Source: Eukaryota sp. TZLM1-RC
Taxonomy: Eukaryota > Metamonada: BaSk clade
NCBI GenBank assembly: GCA_040285825.1
Contig: JAUPSS010000005.1
Coordinates: 558,001-622,000 of the forward strand
DNA: 64,000 bases
Direction of reading: 5' to 3'
In this document: positions 43,798 through 55,192 of the stretch, in pieces
How the letters are laid out: every line of letters starts with the position of its first letter
How positions within the stretch are numbered: position 1 is the stretch's first letter
The notes under the pieces: model-generated
Told to the model about the DNA's origin: nothing
The model's database searches: none
The model's input: the letters and a program-made list of their open reading frames with translations, nothing else
Translations under genes and position numbers: made by a program

Positions 43798-44166
43798 TAA
43801 TGTTATTCAAAATGGAGCAAATAGAACGAGGAAGGGCTTTCAAAAACGAAAATACAATTCCGAGCTTCCAAATCAAAATATCGAATGTACGACCACTTTC
43901 TTTGAAAAGATTTCCTAATTCATTAAAGAATTGAGAGCTTCAGTTTCAAGGGTACCAAAATTAGAAATAACAGATGGGGCAAATTTGATGTTTCTGCGTC
44001 TTACTCCATTGAGACGTAATAGAAGGACTTCGTATATAAATTTCTTGGAAAGATCTACAACTTTTAGCAAATGTTCAATGTTAGAATTGGAACTTCTGTT
44101 CCACGGAAATACCGTAGTACAATCGATAATTAGTTCAGTTCCATCATATTATGCACATTGAATATG
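43798..44166 (-). mobile_element. LINE 3' fragment (restriction-like endonuclease end)
   Basis: The better copy of the repeat at 2819-3191. Minus-strand codons read ELIIDCTTVFPW, LSKKFIYEVLLLRLNG, FAPSVISNFGTLETEALNSL and ILIWKLGIVFSFLKALPRS, in the same order as the endonuclease and terminal block of the 50987-53337 element. One shift near 43930 breaks it. Confidence 0.75.
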
Positions 44167-44167
44167 A

Positions 44168-44798
44168 CGTCGTTTTTGGCTCAAATTGAAATTTATATCA
44201 ACCAACAGTGGTTGTAAACCAACTGAACGATGATTCCATCTTAACAGATCAAAAATACAATTATGAACTGCCTTGTGGATGATTGATCTATTTTGAGTAA
44301 ATTTATTTTATTTATTTTATTTATTTTATTTATTTTATTTGAGCAGGAATCAATGTGATCAAAAGAAGCACAAGCACCACATTTACATTTCATATTTGAT
44401 AAGCATTGAGAAGAGGGGTAGATTAAGTCTAATTCGCCTGACTGTCAAAGATTGAGTATCTGAAAGCAGTCCAAGATGGCGAGGAAGTTGAGTTATCGAA
44501 CATGATGAACTGATTGGGAAAACAAATCAACTTCACAAAGAAGACAGATATAATTTCAAAATAAATTTAGCCATGCTGATTTGATTGTTCAGTGATTCTG
44601 CTTCTAAATAATTAATAATCTTCTTCTGTAGTTTCGGAACAGGCTTGAAAAGTTTGGTAAACCACAAAACTTTTGCAGTCGCAAATAGAATCTCATGTAC
44701 TCACAAACAAATAGGTAAAAGATGACTAACTTACTGAAAATCCTTTGTATCCATTTTTTTTGAGAATTCCAATCAATCTCCCTGCACCTCTTTTCAAA
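44168..44798. other. Spacer with microsatellite
   Basis: Carries the TTTTATTTA repeat at 44302-44340; otherwise no feature is supported. Confidence 0.4.
44302..44340. repeat. ATTTATTTT microsatellite
   Basis: Four tandem copies of a 9-10 base ATTTATTTT-like unit. Confidence 0.9.
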
Positions 44799-45340
44799 AT
44801 GGATCAACATAGAGGACCTCAACCAAAGTCGAAGTTCAGCACAGTAAAGCAGCTATTTTGGAGCTCTTTCATAGCAGTCTTCCTTGTTACACAAGCAGCA
44901 TTTGTACTCAAAAGTGTTTTACATGTTCGATCATTCAGCGAGGCTCTGGAGAAGCTAGAAATAGAGGGAAGATTCCTTAGAGTAGTGTCTACCATGGCCG
45001 ATTCCACCATTTGTTTGTCCATTTCCATCTAACCACAGCACATCCAAAGTTATTTGATTCATTTGCCCTTATTGGTCTGGTTACAACATTGCTTTGGATG
45101 TCTTATGTTCTCTACAAGTTGATAAGCCTTGTAACCAAGTTTTTCAAGCTAATTCTTACAGTTCTTGCTGTGATGGCACTTGTACCCATTGTTGTATTCA
45201 TACTAATCAAGATGGAAATTATGTCTCCTGAAGACCTCAACAACCCCGCAATCAAATTCGTCAAAGACTTATTTGGTATTGTGGTCTTTGTTGTTAAAGG
45301 TGTGCTAGCTAAAGGTCTAGCCAAATTAACATGGGCTTAA
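44799..45340 (+). CDS. Multispan membrane protein, family unknown
   Basis: Exons 44799-45012 and 45039-45340 around a 26-nt intron (GTTTGT to CACAG), the shortest in this window; joined length 516 nt, 171 residues. The first exon alone would end at 45032 and the second has no good start, so splicing is well supported. A polar head (MDQHRGPQPKSKFST) precedes four hydrophobic segments at about 18-40, 74-100, 103-127 and 142-165. The last two are separated by MEIMSPEDLNNPAIKF. No signature is recognised. The long paired hydrophobic segments recall ER-shaping hairpin proteins, which is only a suggestion. Confidence 0.7.
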
Positions 45341-45465
45341 AGCTGGTTTAATCTGTCTGTAAATCTTTTTAGAATCCCGTTTGCTTGTTATCATCTCACA
45401 TTATGTATATCTGCATTGAAACGTGAAGCACAGAATATTACATGCCAATGGCTTTTGATAAAGAA

Positions 45466-46490
45466 ATCTTTATTGAATTTGCACACTTAATTAAATTAAC
45501 TCATAACTAATGGGACGACTATCATTGAACCAAGATTTCCTCTACAAAATCTTGATCTGCTTGCTGTCTAGCTAAAGCTTCTCTTATTCGATTGAAAAAC
45601 CGAGGTAATCTATTAATAATGGCAAATTGAATATGTGAACGCCATAAAAAAATATCAAATCTTTTCATTGTTTTTTCTTGCACCATTTTTTGGAAGTCAT
45701 TCAAAAAAGTTTCTGCTTCATCTGATAATCTTCCATTTATCGAAAATGGGAAAGCAATAAAAACCAGCTGTGTATTTCTATCGACATTAGCCTCCTCAAT
45801 ATCTTTATCATATTTTCTATGTTTCTCTTTTGCTTTAAAATCAAGAGCAGCCACAGTATTAAGTTTTCTTCTGTGAACCAAAGTATCATTTGCAACATTA
45901 CATGAGACAAAGTCAACAATAGCTTCAGAATTATCAATCCAATCACAGTATACATCACCTCTATCATCAGAATCAAAATTATTCAGAAAAAGCGTTTCCT
46001 TCAGCAGAGGCTCTTTGATACAAGATATTCTTGCAGTTTGTGCCATATTGAAAACAGTGTCTCTAACAGCATCCTGTGATGAAGAACGATAAGTTATCAA
46101 TTTAGAACAATTCAGAGCATGGCGCAAAGTGAGTTGAGGTGAATTCGAACAAATACATTTTTCTTTTGATAAAAATTGATTAATGGGGATATTCAAATAT
46201 AATCTCATTTTTGTTACAAATGCTTCATTAGTGGCACACAATCCAAATCTTTGTGGGACAATGGTTACAAAAAGTGAAGAATCTGATGACTTGTGTTTAC
46301 ATACACCCTTTTCCAATAATAATGAGTGAAGATCTTGATTTAAAACAGCCAAGATGCATATATTATTATAAAGATTATTTTCATACATTCCAGTCAATCG
46401 TTTCTGTAATGTTCGAAGAAAAATGATGTTTTGATAAATGACAACATTACACTCGAAAATAGAGATTCTAAATGAATGTTTCAAGTTTTA
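45466..46490 (-). mobile_element. LINE family A, longest copy here (320-codon frame)
   Basis: An uninterrupted minus-strand frame 46484-45522: post-RT region, zinc knuckle KCICSNSPQLTLRHALNC, RSSSQDAVRDTVFNMAQ, nuclease core DDRGDVYCDWIDNSEAIVDF and KEKHRKYDKDIEE, then FPFSINGRLSDEAETFL and LWRSHIQFAIINRLPRFF. The 3' tail runs to a TTTATTGAATTTG end near 45466. RT is absent, so it is 5'-truncated, but this part seems undamaged and is probably recent. It is the reference for the copies at 10458, 28190 and 37178. Confidence 0.88.
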
Positions 46491-46561
46491 TAAAGTAGAA
46501 AAATTTGTGACAAGTTGGGTTCAATGATAAGACCTTATCTATTGGTCACCAGTACGATCAA

Positions 46562-47155
46562 ATGCGAGGACTTGGAGCGAATCAATTTGAATCTATTAAA
46601 TTGGGGATATTGGGGATAAGTGTTTTAAACTTTGGGCTCTCTTCACTGTTTATGCAGTACTCGAGGTTTGCACTTCTGACAGAACCTCTGACGTCACCTA
46701 CACCTTCTCAGGCAAGTCCAACACTAGATGATGTTCTTGAGCGTCTTCGTGACCTTTTTCCCATTTCTCCGCCACCTCTGACTGCACAAAAAACATTGGA
46801 CAGTGATTCTCCCCAGTCACCTATATCTCCAATTTCCTCTCATCATCCTTCATCCAGAAGCGTTTCCCCATCTCAAACTCCATCTCCACATCGCAACAAT
46901 GCACAACACAACACGCCTAGCTCCAATGTTGAAAGTGACAGAATCAAGATAAAATGGAGACAACGCCAAATTCAATACGGCAAGTCTACCCCTGGCTATG
47001 CCAGATACCTTCAAGAAGTTCCCAAGCATCTCCGGCAACCGCACCATCCCAAAACACCACCGCTGGATTTGAAAATCTCCAAGAAAAAATGGGGTTACAT
47101 GTGTTCAATGTGGAGGAGAGCATTGCATACGTATGATTCGGCAGATGATGGTTGA
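46562..47155 (+). CDS. SLBP: Histone mRNA stem-loop binding protein
   Basis: 197 residues from ATG 46562, or 167 from ATG 46652; I cannot decide between them. After a Ser/Pro-rich middle (many SP sites) the C-terminal 70 residues form the SLBP RNA-binding domain: WRQRQIQYGKSTPGYARYLQ, EVPKHLRQPHHPKTPP and KKKWGYMCSMWRRALHTYD. These match the signature YGK.T..Y..Y...VP...R.P..HP.TP and the final W....LH. SLBP binds the 3' stem-loop of replication-dependent histone mRNAs and drives their processing and translation, so this organism should have stem-loop histone messages. The Thr in HPKTP is the conserved phosphorylation site. Confidence 0.93.
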   Translation: MRGLGANQFESIKLGILGISVLNFGLSSLFMQYSRFALLTEPLTSPTPSQASPTLDDVLERLRDLFPISPPPLTAQKTLDSDSPQSPISPISSHHPSSRSVSPSQTPSPHRNNAQHNTPSSNVESDRIKIKWRQRQIQYGKSTPGYARYLQEVPKHLRQPHHPKTPPLDLKISKKKWGYMCSMWRRALHTYDSADDG

Positions 47156-47375
47156 GGGGTGGGTAATTTATCCATATTGCAGGACATTAGAGTTTTTCAA
47201 TTCTATGTTCATTTTTAGCTTTTCATCAATAGAGTTTTTCAACTCTTTGAATAAAATATTTTTTTTCTAGATTGTTTTGTCTATATAAATTTATAAAAAT
47301 CTTTATGAATACTGAAAGAAGAATACAAATTAATAAATAAAGATATGTACATTGAAAACTGTCCGAATCTAAATA

Positions 47376-47675
47376 CTATAACTTAAGGTGGCATTTTGGA
47401 AGTTGCTTGATAATATGTTCAACCTTATGGCCTCTACGTAACCCTTTGGCAATGGTGGTCTTATATGGTAGAATGCAGTCATTACAGAAACGTTTAAATC
47501 GTCCTATAGATTCTTCACAGTAGCGTTCTACATCAGATTCTATGTTCTGGGAAGATGAACGGGAGACTTGAGTTTGAATACGTTCAACAGCAGCATGTCT
47601 CACAGAATCCCAGTTTTCATGGGTTGCAATGGTCAAAGAGAATAGCAAAAACAGAGGAAGAAGAGATGTGTGCAT
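47376..47675 (-). CDS. Small secreted protein, possibly saposin-like
   Basis: 99 residues from ATG 47675. It starts with a clear signal peptide (MHTSLLPLFLLFSLTIATHE), then a charged helix (AAVERIQTQVSRSSS) and a part with four Cys: VERYCEESIGRFKRFCNDCI, LPYKTTIAKGLRRGHKVE and HIIKQLPKC. The spacing of the last Cys residues and the amphipathic helices resemble the second half of a saposin-B domain, but one Cys pair is missing. If so, it would bind or disturb lipid membranes in vacuoles. A LINE fragment begins right behind its start, so its promoter may be disturbed. Confidence 0.5.
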   Translation of the reverse strand: MHTSLLPLFLLFSLTIATHENWDSVRHAAVERIQTQVSRSSSQNIESDVERYCEESIGRFKRFCNDCILPYKTTIAKGLRRGHKVEHIIKQLPKCHLKL

Positions 47676-47719
47676 CGGACACAATTCAAGCTGCAAAAAG
47701 GCAAAATCCATTTCATTTC

Positions 47720-48260
47720 ATTATCATTTTTGTGCGTCAATTGTCACCTGAAAATGAAGATGATAATACTTTCGAAAAAGGCCGTGCTGATTTAATTACT
47801 CCCGGGTCTGATGGTGTAATCAAAGTTGATATTGCCACTGTTGATGTTTGTAAAGAATCAGAATTGCTTTTGCTAAAAAGGATGACACTCCATTTTTCTT
47901 TGCTGGAAAGAGCAAAATCAAAAAGTACAAAGAGCCTTTACCTCAGCTTGGGTCATTTGCTGTTTCTCTTTTTCGTAACATTGGAATATCTGGTATTAAT
48001 TTTTTCGGAGGTTACAGATTTTTAATAAAAGAAAGAGCAGGAAAACAACTGAACTTCAATTTCTGGCACAATAGAGTTGTTTTTAGTATACTGAAAGCCA
48101 TTCTAGAAATGATAACCAAAGCACTGTTACAATTAGGAATAGTGTATGAAAATATTGCACTAAAAATATTTGATAATGTTGATGCGTGCATTGAAGATAT
48201 TGAATTTTAGTTTTTTGCTTAATTTTTCTGTTTGCGTTTGAAAATAAATGAAACTTAAAA
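47720..48260 (+). mobile_element. Decayed LINE fragment (endonuclease to 3' end)
   Basis: Plus-strand codons FEKGRADLITPGSDGVIKVD and IATVDVCK form the nuclease core; after a shift near 47940 come SLFRNIGISGINFF, NFNFWHNRVVFSILKAIL and the ending NVDACIEDIEF with stop at 48208. Same family as 3770-4960. Confidence 0.78.
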
Positions 48261-49479
48261 AAAGTTGATTGAACATTTGAATCAGACTAATTTTGCATTT
48301 TGCACACAAATTCACTTCTTTCTTCTAAGTATTTGAAGTTGTTCTTGTTCAGCATTGAAAAACACATTTTGCCAACAATTTTTGTCAAATAATCAGTAAA
48401 TAAATAAATAAATAATCAGTTCCGTGATTATTTTGTCTCCTTGTGATAAACACCTTTACATGATTTCCCGTTTATACAAGGTACAAATGCATGCGAACCC
48501 AACACCCGCAGCTGAAGAAATGATTCACGTTAAGATTCACGTTGTGGTTGCTGAACAAGCTAGAAAACTTAATGCCAAAGGATACAATTTTGGCAAAGTA
48601 CTTTTGTTTACTTTCCATCATTCAATAGGATTACTAATCAACTGAGTTGATCCCTTAGATAGAAATTTGTCAAATTCATCATATCATTTATTGATTCTCT
48701 GTTGGAATTTCTTTCGCGATTATCAACTCTTGCAAAATGAGACATGTCTTTTGATCGGGGTCAAAAGTTGGTGGGTCTGTATTTAAACATCTTCAGAATG
48801 GTCAACGTCTAGGAAAATGATGTTAGTGAACGAATTCCATGATGTAATTTCTTATTTATTGCATCTATTTATTTCCGTTGGAAAATGTTTAATGAAAAAC
48901 ACTGGTTCACTGTAGCATTTCTCCATGAACAATGGCTGTTACATCTAGAACAATGTTTCAACTCACCAATTTGATTATTTCAACGTTATTTCGCGTATTT
49001 TGCTTGAAGCGGGAAGAATTATGCATACGATCCATAAAAAATCGGATGAATTGTCATGTTTAGCTACATGAACAACACACCGGTTGATCAATGAGCAGAA
49101 ATATATTTCTTTTTTTAAAACAGCAGCAGCAGCTTTTTAGAGCATTATCACTAACAACACTGAATATTTTGAAAATTCGAAACTCCTGGCCCACTTGATG
49201 AATCAAATCAGGTGATTGCTCAAGATTCAGGGGAAGTTTTCATTGAAAACCAGTAATGGTGACCCGTACCATCTGATGATTTTAGGATTTAAAGTGCATT
49301 GTGGATGCAAGAAATGGTGTATTTGAAAAATAGATCCTTGTACCTGGCTTGCTATAGCTTAGTGTTAGCGTCATGTTTGTCTTTGAATTGGCTAATGTGT
49401 GACACCTAATAGTTCTTTTACTGTTTTTAGAAATATATTTACCAAATACCGAATCAAATATCATCAAATACACAATTAA
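48261..49479. other. Spacer, no supported gene
   Basis: A plus-strand frame at 48424-48645 (73 codons) has no motif. AAATAAATAAATAAATAA repeats lie near 48400. Otherwise nothing is seen. Confidence 0.35.
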
Positions 49480-50345
49480 AGCTCCACATCCTCACAACAT
49501 GCCTCCCCTACATCGAAACAGTTAAGTACTAAAGATTCAGAAAATTTACCAAAAGAAGAAAGTGAATTAGAAATTTACTCCACCTTATTCCCTGATAACT
49601 TGAAAATACAGTCCTGTTTTGCCAGTAAACACGATCAAAAACTCTTCCAGTCTTTTCCTTTACAACTACATTGAAATGCTCAAGGAAACCCAAAGTGAAC
49701 TTACCTAAAGAACCGAGCAAAGAAAAAACAAAGGGGCATAAATAATTTTGGGTATGTGTGATTTCATTAACAGAAGAAAAAGGTTTCGCATATTTAGCAA
49801 TTTTGGTTTTTTTCCAAGCAAGAAGAGGATTATTGACATCTGAATTTATGAAATGTTCGTTTGGGAAATTACAAGGGTCAAAAGACATGGCGTCTAAAAT
49901 AGTAAAACTACCATTTAAACCGGGAACAACTAAATCTCCTTTTGTCTTGTCTTTACCCATAGACGTTCTAATATAGGGCGTACTACCAATATTGAAGTCA
50001 TGAAGAATTAATTTTGATAACAAAGGCTCTAAAGAGGAATCTATTCGATGCGACTTACACATTACATAAATTTGGTCCCTGACATTATTATACACTTTAC
50101 TTCTCAATGTCATAAAATGTTTACAGTTCAAAAAATGACTAAACAAAAGAGGTTTACCACATTTACATGTTAAATGATAAGGCAAATTTTTTGGCCATAG
50201 AAAACAACGAAAACGCATGTTTAAAAGCCATTCATTGTTTTTTAAAAGAAATCGATAAAATGAAGGAGTTGGAATAACCATAGCAGCAGCAGAATTATTA
50301 CGAATGTCTTTTAAAAATAGTTCTGTAATATGTTCAGGAGAATTG
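49480..50345 (-). mobile_element. LINE family B fragment, 250-codon frame
   Basis: Minus-strand frame 50281-49529: MRFRCFLWPKNLPYHLTCKC, GKPLLFSHFLNC (knuckle intact, C-x-C..H..C), TLRSKVYNNVRDQIYVMCK, the core TKGDLVVPGLNGSFTILDA, a KIAKYAK segment and CPFVFSLLGSLGKFTLGFL. It ends with the same 3' sequence as 30610-31500. Better preserved than that copy; RT is missing. Confidence 0.85.
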
Positions 50346-50986
50346 ACTTCTGGTGTGCTACCCAGCCATTCCTTGTTTTATTTTTCACATTCAGTCTTTA
50401 ATCTACCCATGGCCACACGCGTTTTGTTCGATGGTTTTCAATCAACGTGACTACAATAAGTACAAGTGTCTACTCTTTCTGGCTAGGACCAAATCTAGTA
50501 TTTCCAAACGTGAGATGTATTTTATCTTTGGCACACTTACTGCTCTTCATTGTCTGATACACTCACAGCAACCTCAATAATTTTGATTTCGGTCATTCAA
50601 ACAAGTTCAGTTGCAACTGACTACTTTCCTAACAAGATTTCTCCGTTTCTATTTTCCATTTCCCAATATATTTTCCCATTTGATTTTTCCATATATAGCA
50701 GCACGTGCAGCAAAAGATAGTAGTTCGTTAGTCTTGGTTGTTTTTATGGTGTTTTTTTGTTTTTGTTTTTGTATTTTTGACTGTTGTTATGAAATTATTT
50801 GTTTTCTTTTTTAGTAATTCTTTCTTTTACAACTGTGGGGTTTGCAAGCAAAGGTAGTTTTTATCAACGACTGACTACGGAATGACGGGTGTTTGTACCA
50901 AGAAAGTGAAACGTAAATCACATTCGGGATAAATCAATGATGACGTGCCATAACTTAATACAATAAACTATTTAACAACAAATTAA
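50346..50986. other. Spacer, no gene seen
   Basis: Includes the short block shared with 2330-2380 near 50575-50625 and T-rich sequence. AACAAATTAA at 50977-50986 is the likely left target duplication of the next LINE. Confidence 0.4.
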
Positions 50987-53337
50987 TTATTTGATTTTTT
51001 CACTGCTAATCCTATTACTTGTGATGAAGTTAGTGTAGCTATTAAAGGACTTCCGTCTGGTCGTTCTGCTGGGCCTTCTGGACTTAGTTATGATCATTTG
51101 AAGTCGGCAGTCAACATATGTCCAGAAATCGTGGATGATTTAGTTTTCTTTTTTAATAGTGTCATCATGGGACGTTTCAAGTGACCACAAGCGTTAACGG
51201 CATCTCGTTTAGTTGCTTTAAATAAGCCTGGAGGTGGTGTCAGACCTATTGCTGTTGGTGAGTCCATAATGAGATTATTAGCAATTATTTCTTTTAAAAG
51301 AGTTAAGTCATCCGCAATTAATTTTTTTCGTCCTTATCAGTTTGCTATCGGAATTCCTGATGGCACAACTTGTGCTGCGTTGTGTACAGATTTACTTTTC
51401 AATCAAAAAGGCGAAAATTATTTATTGAACATTGATTTTAAAAATGCTTTCAACTCGGTTTTTCGCTCCAGTATTTTGCAAGAACTTGAACTACATTATC
51501 CTCCACTTTTGCCGTATTTTAAATTGATGTATGGATCACCCTCTAACTTAATTTTTCATTCTGAGAATATTGTTTCGTCAAGAGGCGTCAAACAAGGGGA
51601 TCCATTGGGTCCATTTTTCTTTTGTTTAGCACTGCAATCAGTTTTGGTAAAATTTAAGTCGGATTTTCCTGACATTCATATATGTGCTTATGCAGATGAT
51701 TTATCACTTATCGGCCCTTTGTCTCTTTTACAACACGGTTTACAACATTTTGTTTTTCTAGCCAAACAAATAGGGTTAGATATTAAATTGCCCAAGTGTT
51801 TCATTATTGGTAATCAGCATGCGGAGGTGGCATTTAATGAAACTTTTATCAAATACGTTGATTACGAGGAAGATGGTATTCGGTTTCTTGGATCTTATTT
51901 TGGAAATTGTGAAAATGTTAAATCGATTTTGTCAGGTATTTTGGAAAAAATCGAAGAGCAACTTTTAGCTATTCAAGATCTAGAAATTGACAAACATTTA
52001 GCGTTTTCGGTCCTAAATGTGTGTTTTGGATCAAAAATTAATCATCTTCTTCGTTCTTTATCTCCCACAATTTCTCATGATTTTGCACGTCAATTCAATA
52101 CTTTGAGAACAAATTTCTTAGGAAATTTAGTGGAAGTTTGTCCATCTAAAATTCCTTATCATGTATTTTTTAGTCCTAAATTTGGTGGAGTTGGTTTTTC
52201 AAAAGCAGAGTATTTACGCAAGAGTGCTTTTATTGGTGGTATGAAAAATTTTCTTTTTGAATGGAAACTTCGTTTTGATCATATTCCTTTGAATGAATCA
52301 CATCCTTTATTAATTTCTCTTGAAAAAATGGTGCAAGAACTACCTGTTGCTGTTTGGAATAGGAGTTTTCCTTCAAGTTTGCCTGCTGTGCCTTCGAGAT
52401 CTTTCACCAATCTTCATCTTGCTGTTGTGAAATTACAGAAGTCTGTTCTTATTGGTTTTGAAGACCTGGATTTTTCTAAACGACTTAGTGTGACTAAGAT
52501 TAATAATCGCGTCTTTGCTGCCTTTTTATCAGACATTCAGAACTGTACTAGTTTAATATCTCAGCAACCAAGGCCATTTGGTCTTCACTTAACAAATGAA
52601 GCTTGGAAACAAAACATGCGGTTGAGATTAGGGATGTATCCAAGTGGTCTTTTGGACAATTCTTATTGTATTTGTAACAAAAAACCTACTGCCAATTTCC
52701 TTCATATTGTGAGCTGTAAGAAATTTCTCCAATATAGGTCAGTTCTTCATAATGCCGTTCGTGATGTGACATATGAGATGTTCAAGTGTTACAATTTTAG
52801 TTGCAAAGTAGAACCTTTGTTGAAGCATTATAGTGATGATAATCTGTTTAATTCACGTCGAGATGATTTAATTGCTCCTTTTGTGGATTCCTCTCAAGTT
52901 GTTGTTGATTTCACTACAGTTGATCCCTTTGCTTTTGTTTATCGCGATGATGTTTTACTTAGTACTAATGGTCATTTAAACAAGGCTGAAGATCGTAAGA
53001 GAGATAAATATACTGAGATATTAAATGATTTAAATAAGAACCTTTATTCGAAGTTTTCGTTTGTTCCTTTTGCCTTTTCGATTTTTGGCAACCTTGGACA
53101 ATCCGCCTTGAATTTCATCAATGATTTTGGTAATTTATGTCGTTCAAGTGGTAAGAATTTTGCAGGGAATTTATGGAAGAATCGTATCATTTTCGCTTTG
53201 TACAGAAGTGTTCCCAAGTACTTGAGTTTAATGATGTCCAAATTTTATAAGGATTCATCAAGAGTTGGTGTGGAGAATTTAGTTTCTTATGTGTTTTAGT
53301 TCGTTTTGTTTTTGTTTTTATTTGATTCCTCGTAGAA
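50987..53337 (+). mobile_element. R2-like LINE with RT and restriction-like endonuclease (family D)
   Basis: The most complete LINE here, with a near-continuous frame from about 51006 to 53299, broken once by TGA at 51181 where Trp is expected. RT motifs in order: LPSGRSAGPSGLSYDHLKSA, RPIAVGESIMRLL, LLNIDFKNAFNSVFRS, RGVKQGDPLGPFFFCLALQS and the catalytic ICAYADDLSLIG. The thumb, zinc knuckle CICNKKPTANFLHIVSC and nuclease core SRRDDLIAPF, VVVDFTTVDP and KRDKYTEI follow, then the terminal block WKNRIIFALYRSV. No upstream DNA-binding zinc fingers or APE-type nuclease are seen. A 10-bp repeat AACAAATTAA (50977-50986, 53338-53347) may be its target duplication. 5'-truncated. Confidence 0.9.
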
Positions 53338-53347
53338 AACAAATTAA

Positions 53348-55192
53348 ATTAAATTAACTTATTAATTATTATTAAATTATTCATTATTATCAATTTACTT
53401 AACGCTGTCAGCCTACACAATTACAGAACAAGAGTTTTGAAAGTCGTTTTCTTCTATATATTGTTTAACCATGTTATTCGTATCTTGGGACAAGCCAGTG
53501 GTGTACATGTGTTTTAATGATAAATTGAGTATATTAGTTTCATCATTTATTGATAAAACTCATTATTCTGCGTATTAAATTTGATCAAAATTATTTATTT
53601 AATGACTATTGTTTTTATATTATCTGCAACAACAAGCCTATTGATTCCCTACTTCTGGTCATAAAAATTCCCAAAAAACTGAAATTATTATAATTGTATT
53701 CATGATTATTTTGATTCTCTAGAATCATCCAGCAGCATAATTATATCCCAAAAAGTGTTTCTGTAGTGTTGCTCTTCGTGGACTTGACATAATTTGAATC
53801 ATGATTATTTTGAATGGAAGTCATGCATCTGATGTTGGTTATTTTGTACTTAATGGTATTGAACCAGTGAAAAAGATGTGTCTTTTTTCTGGAAGACAAA
53901 GTTATACTTGAAAGTGGATATTAAATACTCGATAAAGTTATACAGTTCATTCATTACACAGGCTTTGAAAACCACGTAATTGATGAGATATATCACTAGA
54001 AGATAATCAATGGACAGAGATGAACCGCACAAGGTCCTTACCTAAGGAAAAAGTTTGATAATTCTATTGAAAAAGCTGTTTATAAGGTCTTTTTAATTGA
54101 TGATTTTCGAACCAGTTGCTGTTGTTTCAGCTGTAAGAAAGCGGAGAAAACAATTGAAACATTCCGACGGTGCAGAAATCCAAGGCCATGGAAGAGACAT
54201 GAGCTGTCTATTGTCATTGGGTGTAGTAGATGTAAATCATGCGAAAGTTTGTGCAATGAGAGATCGAAGTGCTGGTTGTACTTCAAACTCCTTACAACGT
54301 GTAAAAATTGGGGTAAACATTGATCTACCCGTATTGGCCCAGGTAAATTTGCCTCAAGACCAATCTTTGTTCCCAATACTAGATCAATGTAATTTTCCGT
54401 TTGCGAATTATCCACGAGGCCAATTCTCAAAGGGTTTTGGTAGTACCTTTTTTTTTGGTTCTGGAACCTGTTCGTAGTGGTAAAGAACATTTCCTCATAA
54501 ATTAGTGGCAATGTCTTTTCACAATGGCAGGAAGTAGAAAAGCTTCAGATTGATCACTGCATCTAGAAGTAAATGAATGAAAGATATAATGCATAGTTTG
54601 ATTACCTTCAACTAGATGTAACTCAACTAAGCCAAAAACTTGTAGAACATCAGGAGTCAATAGACGTGTGATAGGCAGAAATCATCACAATAATGGAGGA
54701 ACGGGTGTCATTTATTAGTTCCACCATTGATTATTGGCAAAATGATGATCATGCAACATTTAAGTTTTGATAACACAACCTTTGTCTCTGGTCATCCAAT
54801 GAGTTGGTAATGAGGACTTCTTTATTAGCATAAGAAATTGCTTGAATTACCTACTGGTCAAAGATCGTGATACAACAAAAAGAATGGTCAACTTCTTCCA
54901 CTCAGAAAACATTGTTCTCACTGGTAACATTTGTGTACTTAAAGATGAATGAGTTGTGACTGAGTGGAACAAGACCTGGACTCATCTGCTGATTGTCTAC
55001 TCAGCGGTGACTAAACATTCAAGTCAGTGAAGTCAATCACATCTGTGATCTATATATAAATAATATGTATTGTCAAACATTTCTGGAAAATACACAGCCT
55101 TTGCTCTGAAAAATACAAGAAATACATTGTATTTGGGTTTTCCAGGTATGATGTCAAATATATCTGTCACACAAATTTTGATTTCAACCATC
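53348..55192. other. Long spacer, no supported gene
   Basis: Overlapping frames of 143 (54511-54080, -) and 126 codons (54097-54477, +) lie at 54.1-54.5 kb. Neither shows a known motif and they exclude each other. The last part is the 5' flank of the RCC1 gene. Confidence 0.35.

Noticed and set aside
45011-45340. 109-codon frame as its own gene
   Set aside because: It is the second exon of the 171-residue membrane protein; it has no ATG of its own before the spans.
54080-54511. Overlapping frames of 143 and 126 codons on opposite strands
   Set aside because: They exclude each other and neither has a recognisable domain.
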